Shown here: positions 11,451 through 22,473 of the stretch, piece after piece
Layout: each line of letters opens with the position of its first letter
How positions within the stretch are numbered: position 1 is the first letter of the stretch
Origin: Amaurobius ferox
Lineage: Eukaryota; Arthropoda; Arachnida; Araneae; Amaurobiidae
Direction: 5' to 3'
Assembly (NCBI GenBank): GCA_951213105.1
Contig: OX578138.1
Location: 65,713,037 to 65,777,036, forward strand
Length of the DNA stretch: 64,000 bases
The notes under the pieces: model-generated
Told to the model about the DNA's origin: nothing
Seen by the model: the letters and a program-made list of their open reading frames with translations, nothing else
Databases searched by the model: none
Program-made: the position numbers and the translations under genes

Positions 11451-12297
11451 GCACTTCCTGGTCTTCAACCCCCCCCCCCCTCGGCCCGAGGTCCACATGC
11501 GGCCCGCCCCCTGATTCTGTGCGTCCCGCTTATTAACTTAACTGTTCTTTTGTAAAAGAAAAAATACTTTTCCTATATCACGACTATATGCTAAGTTTTA
11601 CAAAAAAAACAATTTTTTTTCTTACCATTTTCCAACATAGTTGAAAAGTGTTTATGACTATGTTCAATCTGTCGTACGACAACTGCCATGAAAAGCACTT
11701 TATCAAAATGAAATTTTAGTATGCTGTTGAGACTGACTTATTTAAACTGCCTTAAGACGCTTCAAACTGACTTGCTTTATCCTAAATCCTGGATCATCAC
11801 GCTACAGGTCAAAGATCCTGGCCTGGAGGCGCAGTTCAGGATGTGGGAGCCCATGGCATCCTACTATTTAAACATGATTATCGTCCCTCCATTAAAAAGG
11901 GGCAAGTAGTGAGACACTTAATATTCAAAATATGCAGTTATTATAAAGTTAAACCAGAATTTCAGACATTTCACTTGAAATAATATTTAAAACTCTAGAA
12001 AGCATTCTACCAGCGTTCTTTGCGTTGTATAATGCACATTTTGAGCGTAAAATTAATCCGTCGCCCACTTTAACATCTCTCAAAGTTCAGTTTTTTAGGA
12101 AAAGCGTAACAAAATACGGGCCAACTTACAATAAAAAAAAAAGTCTAAAATTTTATTCCAGAAAAATTTTCAGCATTATCATTTATACTGAATAGCAATA
12201 GCAGCAAAGTCTGTCGAAGGATGCTGATGTATTGCTACCAGGGCGACAGTTCTTTTGAATGTGCAAACGCCTATTTTAGATCAAAAACGTTCTTTTT
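11451..12297. other. Unassigned stretch with a C-run and a family E scrap
   Basis: A C12 run followed by GC-rich sequence lies at 11468-11530. A family E terminus fragment (TAGTTGAAAAGTGTTTATGAC, then the CTGCCATGAAAAGC block) is at 11630-11735. 11736-11909 contains a small frame (62 aa) of normal composition that I do not recognise. The rest is plain. Confidence 0.4.
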
Positions 12298-13076
12298 ACT
12301 TTCCCTGCAATACATGGTAATGTATAGGGAAAGTATTGGAATCATGCCGAAAATCGCAACTCGAGTTTTCGACGGATCTACACGTTTCGAGACCTCTAGA
12401 ATACGAAAAAACCATTTTTAGCGTGACGTCTCTGTGTGTGTCTGTGTGTGTGTGTGTGTCTGTCTGTCTGTCTGTGCAGATTTTGTATCCACTCTAACTA
12501 AAACACTAATGAACCGAATTTCACAAAATTTGGTAGGTAAGTCACTTGTGAACGAGTCTGGTGCTGATTAGTTTTGGTTACGATTCGGGATAAAAGAACC
12601 CGCCTTTTTTTTTGCGAAATGGCCCGTAAAAGCTTGTATTCACTCTAACTAAAATACTAATGACCGAATTTCACAAAATTCGGTAGATGAGTGACTTGTG
12701 GATCACCCTGGTGCTGATTAGATTTTGGTACGATTCGGAAAAAAATAACCTGCCTTTTTTTGCAAACTGGACCGCAAAAATCGTCAAAATCTAAACTTAA
12801 GAACTAGGTATACTCAAATATATACATTAAATGCTCGTTTAATACGTGATTTTTAACGACGAAAAGAATAAGACCAACCCCATTACACTAGGACTAGCCG
12901 TTCTTGAGATATTTTAGTTTTTCGTATTTTCTCTAAGCCACCTTTGAAAATAAGTCCGGTTACCGAATGAAAACGAAAATAAAATTGAATTAAAAGTGAA
13001 ATAAATTTAATTAAAATAAAGAGAACGTTAATATAAGTCTGCAGGGAAAGTCATGTGCTGCTCACATCAGATTTTT
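12298..13076 (+). mobile_element. HINE-like family B, copy 1
   Basis: Family B shares both ends with family A (palindromic ACTTTCCCTGCAATACATGG...GGGAAAGT; right end GGGAAAGTCATGTGCTG...CACATCAGAT) but has another core. The core has a GT/GTCT block, the repeated segment ATCCACTCTAACTAAA, and GGTGCTGATTAG. TTTTGCGAAATGGCCCGCAAAA and ATTACACTAGGACTAGCCG follow. It is flanked by T runs. No coding capacity. Confidence 0.7.
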
Positions 13077-13530
13077 ATTATCTGTATTTCAATAACGGTA
13101 AAAACTGGATAAAATAAAAACTTCGTAAATACAGCATAAACTCAAAAATATACTGGTCAACAAGTTTTAAAAGTACAAAACAGCTTTCTTTTACAAGATC
13201 GATAAGAAGCGAGACCTCGCACTTAAAATGAGCAACTGAGGTAGAATAGCACACATGGCTGAAGTTAGAAGAAAAGTTATTGACTATGCCACAAGAAGAG
13301 ATGCAAAAAGGAAACAGAGCAACGAGGGAAGAAAACAAAATACAATATGATAGAAATGAATGGGAAAAAAACTCGGATAGAAAGAAAGCATAAAATAAAG
13401 AATGATAAAAAAGAAAAGAAGGCAGATAGCAAAGCTAATGGAAGCAACTGAACAGTAAAAAAGCCTCTACTAAAACCGTAGTGAAATTACGTTAGTCAAA
13501 CAAAAATAACTCTTAAATTTTGTATTAAAA
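13077..13530. other. Unassigned A-rich stretch between two family B copies
   Basis: Contains purine-rich sequence (AAAGAAAAGAAGGCAGATAGC and similar). I see no repeat boundary or gene. The 86-aa minus-strand frame has no recognisable motif. Confidence 0.3.
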
Positions 13531-14300
13531 ATCTGATGTCGGCAGCACATGACTTTCCATGCAGACTTATATTCACGTTCTCTTTATTTTAATTAAATTT
13601 AATTCACTTTTAATTCAATTTCCGTTCTCATTTGATAACTTGACTTTCAAAGATGGCGTAGAAAAAATACGAAAAAACTAAAATATCTCGAGAACGGCTA
13701 GTCCTAGTGTAATGGGGTTGGTCTTATTCTTTTCTTCGCTAAAAATTACGTTTTAAACGAACATTTAATGGATATATTTGAGCATACATAGTTCTTTATT
13801 TTAAATTTTGGCGATTTTTGTGGGCCATTTTGCAAAAAAAGGCAGGTTATATTTTTTTCGAATCATACCAAAATCTAATCAGCACCAGCGTGACACACAA
13901 GCGACTTATCTACCAAACTTTGTGAAATTCGGTCCATTAGAATTTTAGCTAGAGTGGATAAAACATTTGCGGGCCATTTCGCAAAAAAAAGGCGGGTTCT
14001 TTTATCCCGAATCGTACCCAAAACCAATCAGCACCAGATTCGCCTACAAGTGACATACCTACTAAATTTTATGAAATTCGGTCGATTAGTTTTTTAGTTA
14101 GAGTGGATACAAAATCTGCACAGACAGACAGGCAGACACACAGGCAGACACACAGACACACACACAGACGTCACGCTAAAAATAGTTTTTTCGTATTCTA
14201 GAGGTCTCGAAACGTATAGATTCGTCGAAAACTCGAGTTGCAATTTTCGACATGATTCCAATACTTTCCTTACGTATTACCATGTATTGCAGGGAAAGTA
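13531..14300 (-). mobile_element. HINE-like family B, copy 2
   Basis: Runs from ATCTGATGTCGGCAGCACATG to GGGAAAGT in inverted orientation, with the CAGA/CACA block near 14120-14165. Its left-type end directly abuts the right-type end of copy 3, giving a head-to-tail pair. Confidence 0.7.
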
Positions 14301-14303
14301 AAA

Positions 14304-14911
14304 ATCTGATGTGATCAGCACATGACTTTCCCTGCAGACTTATATCTACGTTCTCTTTATTTTAATTAAATTTATTTCACTTTTAATTCAATTTTCGTTC
14401 TCATTCGGTAACCGGACTTATTTTCAAAGGTGGCGTAGAGAAAATACGAAAAACTAAAATATCTCGAGAACGGCTAGTCCTAGTGTAATGGATTTGGTCT
14501 TATTCTTTTCGTCGTTAAAAATTACGTATTAAACGAGCAATTAATGGATATATTTGAGTATACCTAGTTCTGTAGTTTAGATTTTGACGATTTTTGCATG
14601 CCATTTTGCGAAAAAAGGCAGGTTATTTTTTTTCGAATCATACCAAAATCTAATCAGCACCAGAGTAATCTACAAGTATCTCATCTGCCGAATTTTATGA
14701 AATTCGATCCATTAGTTTTTCAGTTAGAGTGGATGCAAGCTTTTGCGGGCCATTTCGCAAAAATAGGCGGGTTCTTTTATTCCGAATCGTACCCAAAACT
14801 AATCAGCACCAGACTCGCCCACAAGTGACTTACCTACCATATTTTTTGAAATTCGGTCCATTAGTTTTTTAGATACAGTGGATACAAAATCTGCACACAC
14901 AGACAGACAGT
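14304..14911 (-). mobile_element. HINE-like family B, copy 3, broken after the CAGA block
   Basis: Starts ATCTGATGTGATCAGCACATG only three bases after copy 2. The core is typical, but it stops within ACACACAGACAGACAG, losing the palindromic terminus. The break at the microsatellite suggests a deletion or recombination there. Confidence 0.65.
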
Positions 14912-14957
14912 AAAAAACACATGAGTTATGTTTCTAAGAGAGATCCAAATTGATTTT

Positions 14958-15558
14958 ACTTTAACTGCAATACATGGTAATGTATAGGGAAAGTATTGGA
15001 ATCATGTCGAAAATCGAAACTCGAGGTTTCGACGGATCTACACGTTTCGAGAGCTCTAGAATACGAAAAAACTATTTTTAGCGTGACGTTTGTGTGTGTG
15101 TCTATGTGTCTGTCTGTGCAGATTTTGTATCCACAGTAACTAAAAACTTATTGACTGAATTTCATAAAATTTGGTAGGTATATCACTTCTGGGCGAATCT
15201 GGTGCTGATTAGATTTTGGTACGATTCGGAAAAAAATAACCTGCCTTTTTTTGCAAAATGGCCAGCAATAATCGTCAAAATTAAAATAAAGAACTATGTA
15301 TGCACAAATATATCCATTAAATGCTTGTTTAATACGTAATGTTTAAGGAAGAAAAAAATAAGACCAACCCCATTACACTAAGACTAGCCGTTCTCGAGAT
15401 ATTTTAGTTTTTTCATATTTTCTTACGCCATCTTTGAAAATAAGTCCAGTTATCAAATGAGAACGAAAATGGAATTAAAAGTGAATTAAATTTAATTAAA
15501 ATAAAGAGAACGTGAGTATAAGTCTGCAGGGAAAGTTATGTGCTGCCCACATCGGATT
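14958..15558 (+). mobile_element. HINE-like family B, copy 4
   Basis: Starts ACTTTAACTGCAATACATGG and ends CCCACATCGGAT. It has a single middle segment where other copies have two, so it is about 180 bases shorter. Confidence 0.65.
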
Positions 15559-15851
15559 TTTTAGCTTGAAATGCCTGATAACGTTGAAAAAATATGCAAC
15601 ATACAGTGATCGGAAATGAAACGTTATTTTACTTACCTCAATTTCCATGTTAATAGCACTGTTTAATGTGCACCATTTTCATGCTTCAATTTTAAACGCT
15701 TTTTGATATTGAGAACTTTAATTAAGTGTGTAGGTATCACATTTAGCGACCACAAGCTATTTCGTCTGCGGGTGGGAATGGGCAATATATAATAACTGTA
15801 TATTTCACATTTTAATAATTGTGTACCCATAAAACCTGTAAAAATCCTTGC

Positions 15852-15923
15852 TGCCCCAACCAGGAATCGAACCCTGGATTTTCGAACTGGCCAGATATCA
15901 CTCTACCGTTGAGCTACTGGGAC
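15852..15923 (-). pseudogene. tRNA-like sequence (tRNA pseudogene or SINE head)
   Basis: On the minus strand: a seven-pair acceptor stem (GTCCCAG with TTGGGGC), box A GTAGCTCAACGGTAGAG, and box B GGTTCGATTCC with T-stem CCAGG/CCTGG. I cannot form a proper anticodon stem. The flanks on both sides (TGTAAAAATCCTTG; ATCTTTGAAGTGG...CTCTGCA) recur around 17212-17282, so it is part of a dispersed repeat. The 15559-15851 stretch next to it is plain. Confidence 0.55.
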
Positions 15924-16061
15924 AAAATTATATAATTCTCTCATCTTTGAAGTGGTCTCTGCAGTCTCCACCTTCTAATGTTAGATTGATGTGCAACTTG
16001 AGAATCTGACTAACCATTTCCTGCTATTTTTACCTCAGGTTAGCCGTCTGATACCATTTTT

Positions 16062-17036
16062 ACTTTCCCTGCAATACATGGTAATGTATAGGGAAAGTAT
16101 TGGAATCATGCCGAAAATCACAACTCGAGTTTTCGACGGCTCTACACGTTTCAAGACCTCTAGAATACGAAAAAACCATTTTTAGCGTGACGTCTGTGTG
16201 TGTGTCTGTGTGTCTGTCTGTGTGTCTGTCTGTCTGTCTGTCTGTCTGTGCAGATTTTGTATCCACTCTAACTAAAAAACCAATGGACCGAATTTAACAA
16301 AAGACCTCTAGAATACGAAATATTTCAAGACCTCTAGAATACGAAAAAACTATTTTTAACGTGACGTCTGTGTGTGTGTCTGTGTATCTGTCAGTCTGTG
16401 TGTCTGTTTGTCTGTGTGTCTGTCTGTGTGCCTGTGTGTCTGTCTGTCTGTCTGTGCAGATTTTGTATCCACTCTAACTAAAAAACTAATGGACCGAATT
16501 TTACAAAATTTGGTAGGTATGTCACTTGTGAGCGAGTCTGGTGCTGATTAGTTTTGGGATAAAAGAACCTGCCTTTTTTTTGCGAAATGGCCCGCAAAAG
16601 CTTGTATCCACTCTAACTGAAAAACTAATGGACCGAATTTCACAAAATTCGATAGATGTATCACTTGCGGGATACCCTGGTGCTGATTAGATTTTGGTAT
16701 GATTCGGAAAAAAATAACCTGCCTTTTTTTTGCAAAATGGCCCGCAAAAATCGTCAAAATATGAATTAAAGAACTAGGTATACTCAAATATATCCATTAA
16801 ATGCTCGTTTAATACGTAATTTTTAACGACGAAAAGAATAAGACCAACCCCATTACACTAGGAATAGCCGTTCTCGAGATATTTTCGGTTTTTTTTTTTC
16901 GCTACGCCACCTTTGAAAATGAGTCCAGTTACCAAATGAGAACGAAAATTGAATTAATAGTGAATTAAATTTAATTAAAATAAAGAAAATATGTATGTAA
17001 GTCTGCAGGGAAAGTCATGTGCTGCCCACATCAGAT
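16062..17036 (+). mobile_element. HINE-like family B, copy 5, with duplicated 5' portion
   Basis: Normal termini, but the segment AAGACCTCTAGAATACGAAA plus the GT/GTCT block appears at about 16145-16260 and again at 16310-16455. This is a tandem duplication centred on the microsatellite. Confidence 0.7.
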
Positions 17037-17211
17037 TTTTATGCTTCAAGTTAGCTTTCTGCACGGTCTTAATAATTCTCCTAATTTGAAATCGGTGCTC
17101 CATATCCACTGAATCCGGACTAGTCATAACTAGAGTCACTTTTAGACCTCGAACATATTTATACTAACCTATAAGATTGATTTGTTCGGCACCATTGTAA
17201 AGAACCTTGTT

Positions 17212-17282
17212 GACCCAAACCGGGACCCGAACCCTGGATCTTCGAACCGGCAGCCGACGCTCTGCCGTTGACCTACTGAGAC
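17212..17282 (-). pseudogene. tRNA-like sequence, relative of the one at 15852-15923
   Basis: On the minus strand: GTCTCAGTAGGTCAACGGCAGAG (box A region) and AGGGTTCGGGTCCCGG (box B region), with acceptor halves GTCTCAG and TTTGGGT. The anticodon arm does not fold normally. It shares flanking sequence with the copy 1.3 kb upstream, which argues for a tRNA-derived repeat over an independent gene. Confidence 0.55.
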
Positions 17283-18354
17283 AGAATTGCAAGTTTGAAT
17301 CTTTGAAGTGGACTCTGCAAACTATGAACTGCAAACTATTTCTCCATACACGCCATATATAGAAATAAATTGCGATTTTGCAGATTAATTCCGAATATAA
17401 ATCAATATATTTCATCATAGCATACCTAAAAAACTAAAAGAAAATTGAAAACTTTTAAGTAATGTTTTTAACCGAACTTGTTTCCAGCCAATTACTTAGA
17501 AATTGAAAATTCTGATCGTGAGAAAGAAAATATCATCCTTCCACAAAAAGTGCTTTTAGATTGGTCAAAATAATTGCTCTATCCATTCATTTCATCTTTG
17601 TCCTCTATTTCCCCTCTAATTTGTTTTTTAGAATATCGTTCTCAGAAAACAACGCATTTATTTCTTTAAAATGCTATATATTAAGTATCAGCGCAGATAA
17701 AGCGGAACATTTTTGGAAGATTTCAAAAGCCTCATTTAAAATACATATAACCAAACAAAAAAGATGTGTTCTTTCGGGTGATCGGCTGAATGTGGGTGGG
17801 AACTAACACTAATAATAAAATAGGGAAAGCTATTTTTCTTTTTTTCAAAATGAACAACAAGTTTGGCAATTGCAAAGATAGGATAAATGAAAACACCTAT
17901 TTCTTTTTATTTCTTTCTCATTTTCCAAGTTTTCTGAGAAATTTGCCGCTCTTGGACTGAAGTAAACGAGTATTTTAATGACGAAACTCAAGTTCCTAAA
18001 AAGATGAAGAAAATCTGATGCAAAAACTGCATTTCTAAAGAAATTCTGGATGTCTCTGAATCTTTATGAAAGAATTCCGGAGAACAGCGAGAAATAATTC
18101 GGTTTTATTTTCTCCAGAAACGTTTCAGAAATTAGCAGTTATTTTTGGAATATAATTGTATATTATTTGAAATAAAATGTTTGGAATATAAACTTTCATT
18201 GATGACATTTTCTTCACACCCCTCATCAACGTATAAGCCATAACAAGATGGTACTCCTTATCTCTGATACTTAAGATTAATGTTGACTTTGGTAGAAGAC
18301 CGAACTTGTTCCCTTTTCTTAATTTCAGGCTAAGACTTATTACCTCAACAAAGT
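17283..18354. other. Unassigned stretch, possibly unique sequence
   Basis: No recognisable repeat, RNA gene or convincing ORF. The 81-aa frame at 17561-17806 shows no motif. It is one of the longer non-repeat blocks here. Confidence 0.4.
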
Positions 18355-18585
<231 letters not shown>

Positions 18586-18825
18586 GGACTTAGTTGTATA
18601 TATTTTTATATATAAGCAATTATTTTATTTTTATTTATATTATTTATAAATGTTAATGCTATTCTCTTTATATTACTTTAACTCTTATGAATTACACATC
18701 TTATTTGATTTAGTGACTGGCAAATATATTTATTCTTGTTATTATATAATTTGATAAATATTGCCCGGTATTTACAATTTAGTTGGGAATTGTTTAGACC
18801 GTTATCATTTTACCAACAGAGTGCC

Positions 18826-21132
18826 ATGGATTGTTTTGGATATAATAATTGCCCAGCTAAAAATTATAACTTCAATAAATGTAAGAATAAAAATTGTAAA
18901 ACCTGCCCATATGCTTCTAACTCTCAAATTACTAATCTAAATAGTCATAAGACTTTCTGTAAAATTTTTAATTGCATCTACAAATTATCTTGTAATATAT
19001 GTAATATATCTTATATAGGACAAACCAGTAATCCTATTCATCTACGTATGAATGTACATAGAGATCATGTTAAAAAATATATCCACAATAATAATTTTCT
19101 TCCTACTTCTAATAAAATCGAATATAAACACTTTGCTCAACATGGTTTTGAAAATATAACTATACATATTTTGGACATTAAAACAAATACTGCTGATAGA
19201 TTATTCTTTGAAAACTTCTATATTAAATCACATTGTACTCTGTTTCCATATGGATTAAATCAGTTATATCTCAATGGTAATATTGTTAAGAATAATTTTG
19301 TAGATAATAAATATTCTATTTTTAATCACCTTTTTTTTAAACATCTTTTACATAATAGTAAATTGGCTAAACTCAAAAGATTTAAACGCGGTAAAGGAAG
19401 CTCCTCCCAATATGATATTAAAGCGGAGATTAAAAGTATGCATCAACAATTCAATAACACATATCAATGGAAATTTATTAAATCATGGGTATTTGCAGTT
19501 AAGAAAAAACAATTAAACACAGTTTATGCTATTTTCTTAAAGTTAAATCTTACTAATGAACATTTTAATCATATTTTCTATGATTTGCTCATTACTAGAT
19601 CAAAATATTTAAAAATAAAACTTAATCAATTTCATCATAATAACTGTTCCAATTCTTATTGTGTAATATCATTTAAGCATCCTATTTATAATTCCATAAA
19701 CTTTAAGAATTTATTTAATCAATTTCATCATTTATTGCCTGTAAAGGATTTGAATGTTACAAAAACTTTTAAATATAACAAGCCTATTGGAAGAACCATT
19801 TTTAATTACAATGCAATTTCAAAATCTCTCTCAGTCGACATAGATTCCTCAACAAATTTAGATGGTGAATGTATTTGTAGTGCTGATAATTATGCTGAAT
19901 TTATAAATCCACACTTGGGTCATATAGTTACTGGAGACTTAGCCATTGTAAAAGATAAATCTTTAAGAACTATAATGTCATTTGGCACTAAATTCAGGTT
20001 ACCTTCATGTAATAATTCTAAACAAGTGTTAAAGTCAATCAATCTGGACCTTGATAAATTTATTTATGGATTAGCTTCTAAATATGCTCAGCCTTTAGAG
20101 GCATTTAATATGTGGAAATTTACTATTTTAAGATCTATTAAAAATACCATTTGTAGTATTAATTTATCTAGATCCATATATAATATGGATAATATAAAGC
20201 ATTCTGTTAATGATTTACATAGATCTTTTGTTATTACTTATGTAGATAAAGCCTCTAATAATTATGCTATTATTTGTAAAAAATTCTATATTCAATATCT
20301 GCTAGATTATTTAAAAAATAATAGTCTATTTAAAATTGATTCACACTCTCTTAATAGTATCAAATTGAAAATTATCAATATGTATAGTGATTTAGATATT
20401 AATAATAAATTTTTGACATTTCCATATATTGTGCTTATACCTAAATTTCATAAAAATCCTATTAAATTTAGAACTGTTACTAGTGGTCATAATTCATACT
20501 CTACTACTGCTAGTAAATTATTACTAAATTATTTAAATGTACTAAATAGCAATTTACGAGATTCTGGTGATAGCTACATTATTCTAAATAACAGTAAGGA
20601 ATTAAAAAATAAATTAAAAATGCATGGTAAAATAATAGGATTTCAAACTTTTGATTTTAAAGATCTATTTAATAATATTAAGATCACTGATCTATATGAT
20701 GTCATTTTAGCTTTATATAATGCTTATATTACTAAACATTCTAATCTTACAAAATTTACCAATTTTCCTAAGCTTCTCCATTTTGTTCTTTTCAATAATT
20801 ATATCTTTCAAGGTAATAAATTATACTTACAAGTCTCAGGTGTTCCACAAGGTGGCAGTAGTAGCAGTATGTTAGCTAATTTATACCTATATCATTATGA
20901 AAAATTCTTTACTTCAACTGATTATAAAATTTATAGATATGTAGATGATCTGATTTGTCTTGTATTTACTGATAACTATGTCATAGATATAGATTTCTAT
21001 CCGGATAATTTGGAATTAACACCTAATGAAACTTCTATTAGTAATAATGTTTATTATTTGGATTTAAATCTAATTATAGAACCTGCTCATGGGATAGTTA
21101 CTAAATTATATGATAAAAAAGATTTTTTTTAA
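18826..21132 (+). CDS. Naiad-type Penelope-like retrotransposon protein: N-terminal GIY-YIG endonuclease plus reverse transcriptase, cut short by a nonsense codon
   Basis: The protein should nick target DNA and copy element RNA at the break. The frame is open from 18709, but the first ATG is at 18826. Numbering from that Met, a Cys-rich start (C9, C19, C24, C27, C45) precedes a GIY-YIG nuclease: CIY at 50-52, YIG at 63-65, probable catalytic R74 and E129, and N145. The Penelope-type CCHH set is C56, C59, H78 and H81. A CxC motif lies at 349-351, followed by TGD at 370-372. The RT shows VDKAS at 473-477, PKFHK at 539-543, motif A with D610, motif B (SGVPQGG, 671-677), YVDD at 705-708 and YLDLNL at 744-749. 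Endonuclease before RT, joined by CxC, is the permuted order published for Naiad elements; canonical Penelope elements have it last. A TAA at 21130 removes most of the thumb. There is no in-frame TGA, so this is a Cys-type copy, not the selenoprotein type known in some spiders. Upstream residues back to 18709 look partly protein-like, so the true start could be further upstream. Confidence 0.9.
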   Translation: MDCFGYNNCPAKNYNFNKCKNKNCKTCPYASNSQITNLNSHKTFCKIFNCIYKLSCNICNISYIGQTSNPIHLRMNVHRDHVKKYIHNNNFLPTSNKIEYKHFAQHGFENITIHILDIKTNTADRLFFENFYIKSHCTLFPYGLNQLYLNGNIVKNNFVDNKYSIFNHLFFKHLLHNSKLAKLKRFKRGKGSSSQYDIKAEIKSMHQQFNNTYQWKFIKSWVFAVKKKQLNTVYAIFLKLNLTNEHFNHIFYDLLITRSKYLKIKLNQFHHNNCSNSYCVISFKHPIYNSINFKNLFNQFHHLLPVKDLNVTKTFKYNKPIGRTIFNYNAISKSLSVDIDSSTNLDGECICSADNYAEFINPHLGHIVTGDLAIVKDKSLRTIMSFGTKFRLPSCNNSKQVLKSINLDLDKFIYGLASKYAQPLEAFNMWKFTILRSIKNTICSINLSRSIYNMDNIKHSVNDLHRSFVITYVDKASNNYAIICKKFYIQYLLDYLKNNSLFKIDSHSLNSIKLKIINMYSDLDINNKFLTFPYIVLIPKFHKNPIKFRTVTSGHNSYSTTASKLLLNYLNVLNSNLRDSGDSYIILNNSKELKNKLKMHGKIIGFQTFDFKDLFNNIKITDLYDVILALYNAYITKHSNLTKFTNFPKLLHFVLFNNYIFQGNKLYLQVSGVPQGGSSSSMLANLYLYHYEKFFTSTDYKIYRYVDDLICLVFTDNYVIDIDFYPDNLELTPNETSISNNVYYLDLNLIIEPAHGIVTKLYDKKDFF

Positions 21133-21342
21133 TTTAATATTAATAAATTATTACCTTTTAATTCCTGCAACTCGATTCAATTGTTTAGAAATATTATACT
21201 TAATCAACTTTTTAGAATTTATAGATTATCAGATAAAAAATTTCATGCTTTGCACATTAATAACCTCAAAATTACCAGTAAAATGTATCAATATCCTGCA
21301 TATTTAGTCAATAGTATAGTTAATAAGTTTCGATTAGCCTAA
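21133..21342 (+). pseudogene. C-terminal thumb remnant of the Naiad RT, beyond the nonsense codon
   Basis: After the TAA at 21130-21132 the same frame stays open for 69 codons and ends at TAA 21340-21342. It contains RT-thumb features: PFNSCNS, then FRNIILNQLFRIYRLSDKKFH, and a final YPAYLVNSIV. The same end is encoded at 24840-25030, and the corresponding start of this stretch is preserved in the fragments near 33.2 and 37.9 kb. Those fragments have an Asn codon where this copy has TAA, within an 8-T run. The complete reading frame would be about 868 codons. Only this nonsense change separates the copy from an uninterrupted ORF. Confidence 0.8.
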
Positions 21343-21980
21343 AATTCTCATATTCTCCCCTTATTATCTTATTTTAGCCGTACTTCTTCATTCTCCTGCA
21401 ATTATATTTTCATCTTTTTATCTCGAAGCTTTAACAGTTGAATAACTCATTTTATTGCTTTTGCGCAGTACTGTTTTTATTACTCTCTTTGGCAACAGCA
21501 AATCACATCTTTTCATTTTGGCATATGGCAACGATGATCCAGTCATATTTTGCTCGTCATGGTTGCGCTGAAGAGGTGCGTTTTGAGGTATTTATGTTTC
21601 CTTTATTGTTCCAATCTTTATGCTTGTCGTCCATATAACACAAGTTTATAGATAAAATCTATCTTGTGTTTCAGAAACAAGCATTTTTGTGTTCATTTCG
21701 AAAAGATATATGGACCCGATGAGAATTTTTTCGAAATGAACTTTTCGTAAGCCTAATCTCGTAAGCCTAAATCTCCTCCATGTGCAAGCTTTTTTGCTTG
21801 ATTTTTTTGTTTTCTTATTTGCATTCCTCATTTTTGAAATTTGTTGATTGTCTTTGTCCTTATGACTTGCATTATGCTTTATTATTTCCTCTTTTTGTAT
21901 TAATTTCTTTGTATTTGTAGAAAATTTTGGAATAGTGTATTATGAGTTACTACATACATTCTAACTTTGGATTTAATAAT

Positions 21981-21989
<9 letters not shown>

Positions 21990-22021
<32 letters not shown>

Positions 22022-22072
22022 TACATATATATATACATATATATATATATATACATATATATACATATATAC

Positions 22073-22165
<93 letters not shown>

Positions 22166-22179
22166 TATATATATAAATA
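21990..22179. repeat. (TA)n microsatellite with TACATA variants at the right edge of the Naiad element
   Basis: About 190 bases of TA repeats with interspersed TACATA units. It starts where the Naiad 3' UTR ends and runs into an inverted Naiad-like tail. Long dyad frames on both strands here are artefacts. Confidence 0.95.
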
Positions 22180-22250
22180 AAAATTGAAAGATTTTGATCG
22201 AAAATTATGCATAAACTACTGTATGTACAAAAAAACCCATCTCTAGCATA

Positions 22251-22254
<4 letters not shown>
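22180..22254 (-). mobile_element. Inverted 3'-tail fragment of a second Naiad-like subfamily
   Basis: The reverse complement of this 75-base stretch matches the 3' ends at 28630-28710 and 36530-36605, including GAGATGGGTTTTTTTGTAC and AGTAGTTTATGCAT, followed by (TA)n. It therefore points toward the main element across the shared TA tract. A (TA)n stretch follows on its other side (22254-22289). Confidence 0.7.
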
Positions 22255-22292
<38 letters not shown>

Positions 22293-22470
22293 GAAGATTT
22301 TTATGATTACTTGTAATATATATACCCGAGAAATACCAATGAAAATTGCTTGTAAACTGAAGGTTTTTGCAAATCAGAAGCCTATATATATATATATAAA
22401 GTGTCCCCTCTAGCTTTAATTATCTCAATGGATAATCCATTTGTCCCTGGACATATTAAGCGTAAAAATA
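22255..22470. repeat. (TA)n tracts and short unassigned AT-rich stretch
   Basis: Two TA runs (about 22254-22289 and 22382-22399) bracket about 90 bases of unassigned AT-rich sequence. A further 70 bases with no recognisable content follow, before the next HINE-like copy. Confidence 0.7.
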
Positions 22471-22473
22471 AAG

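Larger units (their letters stand above)
18586..21990 (+). mobile_element. Near-complete Naiad-type Penelope-like element (about 3.4 kb)
   Basis: A short AT-rich leader (18586-18825), the endonuclease-RT frame, and a roughly 650-base 3' UTR (21343-21990) lie between a (CT)n(TA)n microsatellite on the left and a (TA)n tract on the right. Published Naiads favour microsatellites, which fits. The 3' UTR matches the UTRs of the fragments at 24.1-25.5 kb in several blocks: TAGATAAAATCTA, GGACCCGATGA, and the CCTAAAT...GTGCAAGC block. I see no clean target duplication because both flanks are TA repeats, and no full 5' pseudo-LTR. Confidence 0.8.

Noticed and set aside
11721..11909. 62-aa frame of normal composition
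   Set aside because: No recognisable motif, no splice or promoter context that I can support, and it follows a family E scrap. Left unassigned.
15852..15923. Functional tRNA gene
   Set aside because: Acceptor and T arms are good, but the anticodon arm does not pair. The flanks recur at 17.2 kb, so a tRNA-derived repeat is more likely.
18826..21132. Selenoprotein version of Naiad, as reported in some spiders
   Set aside because: All key positions are ordinary Cys codons and there is no in-frame TGA within the frame. No SECIS-like structure was convincing in the 3' UTR.
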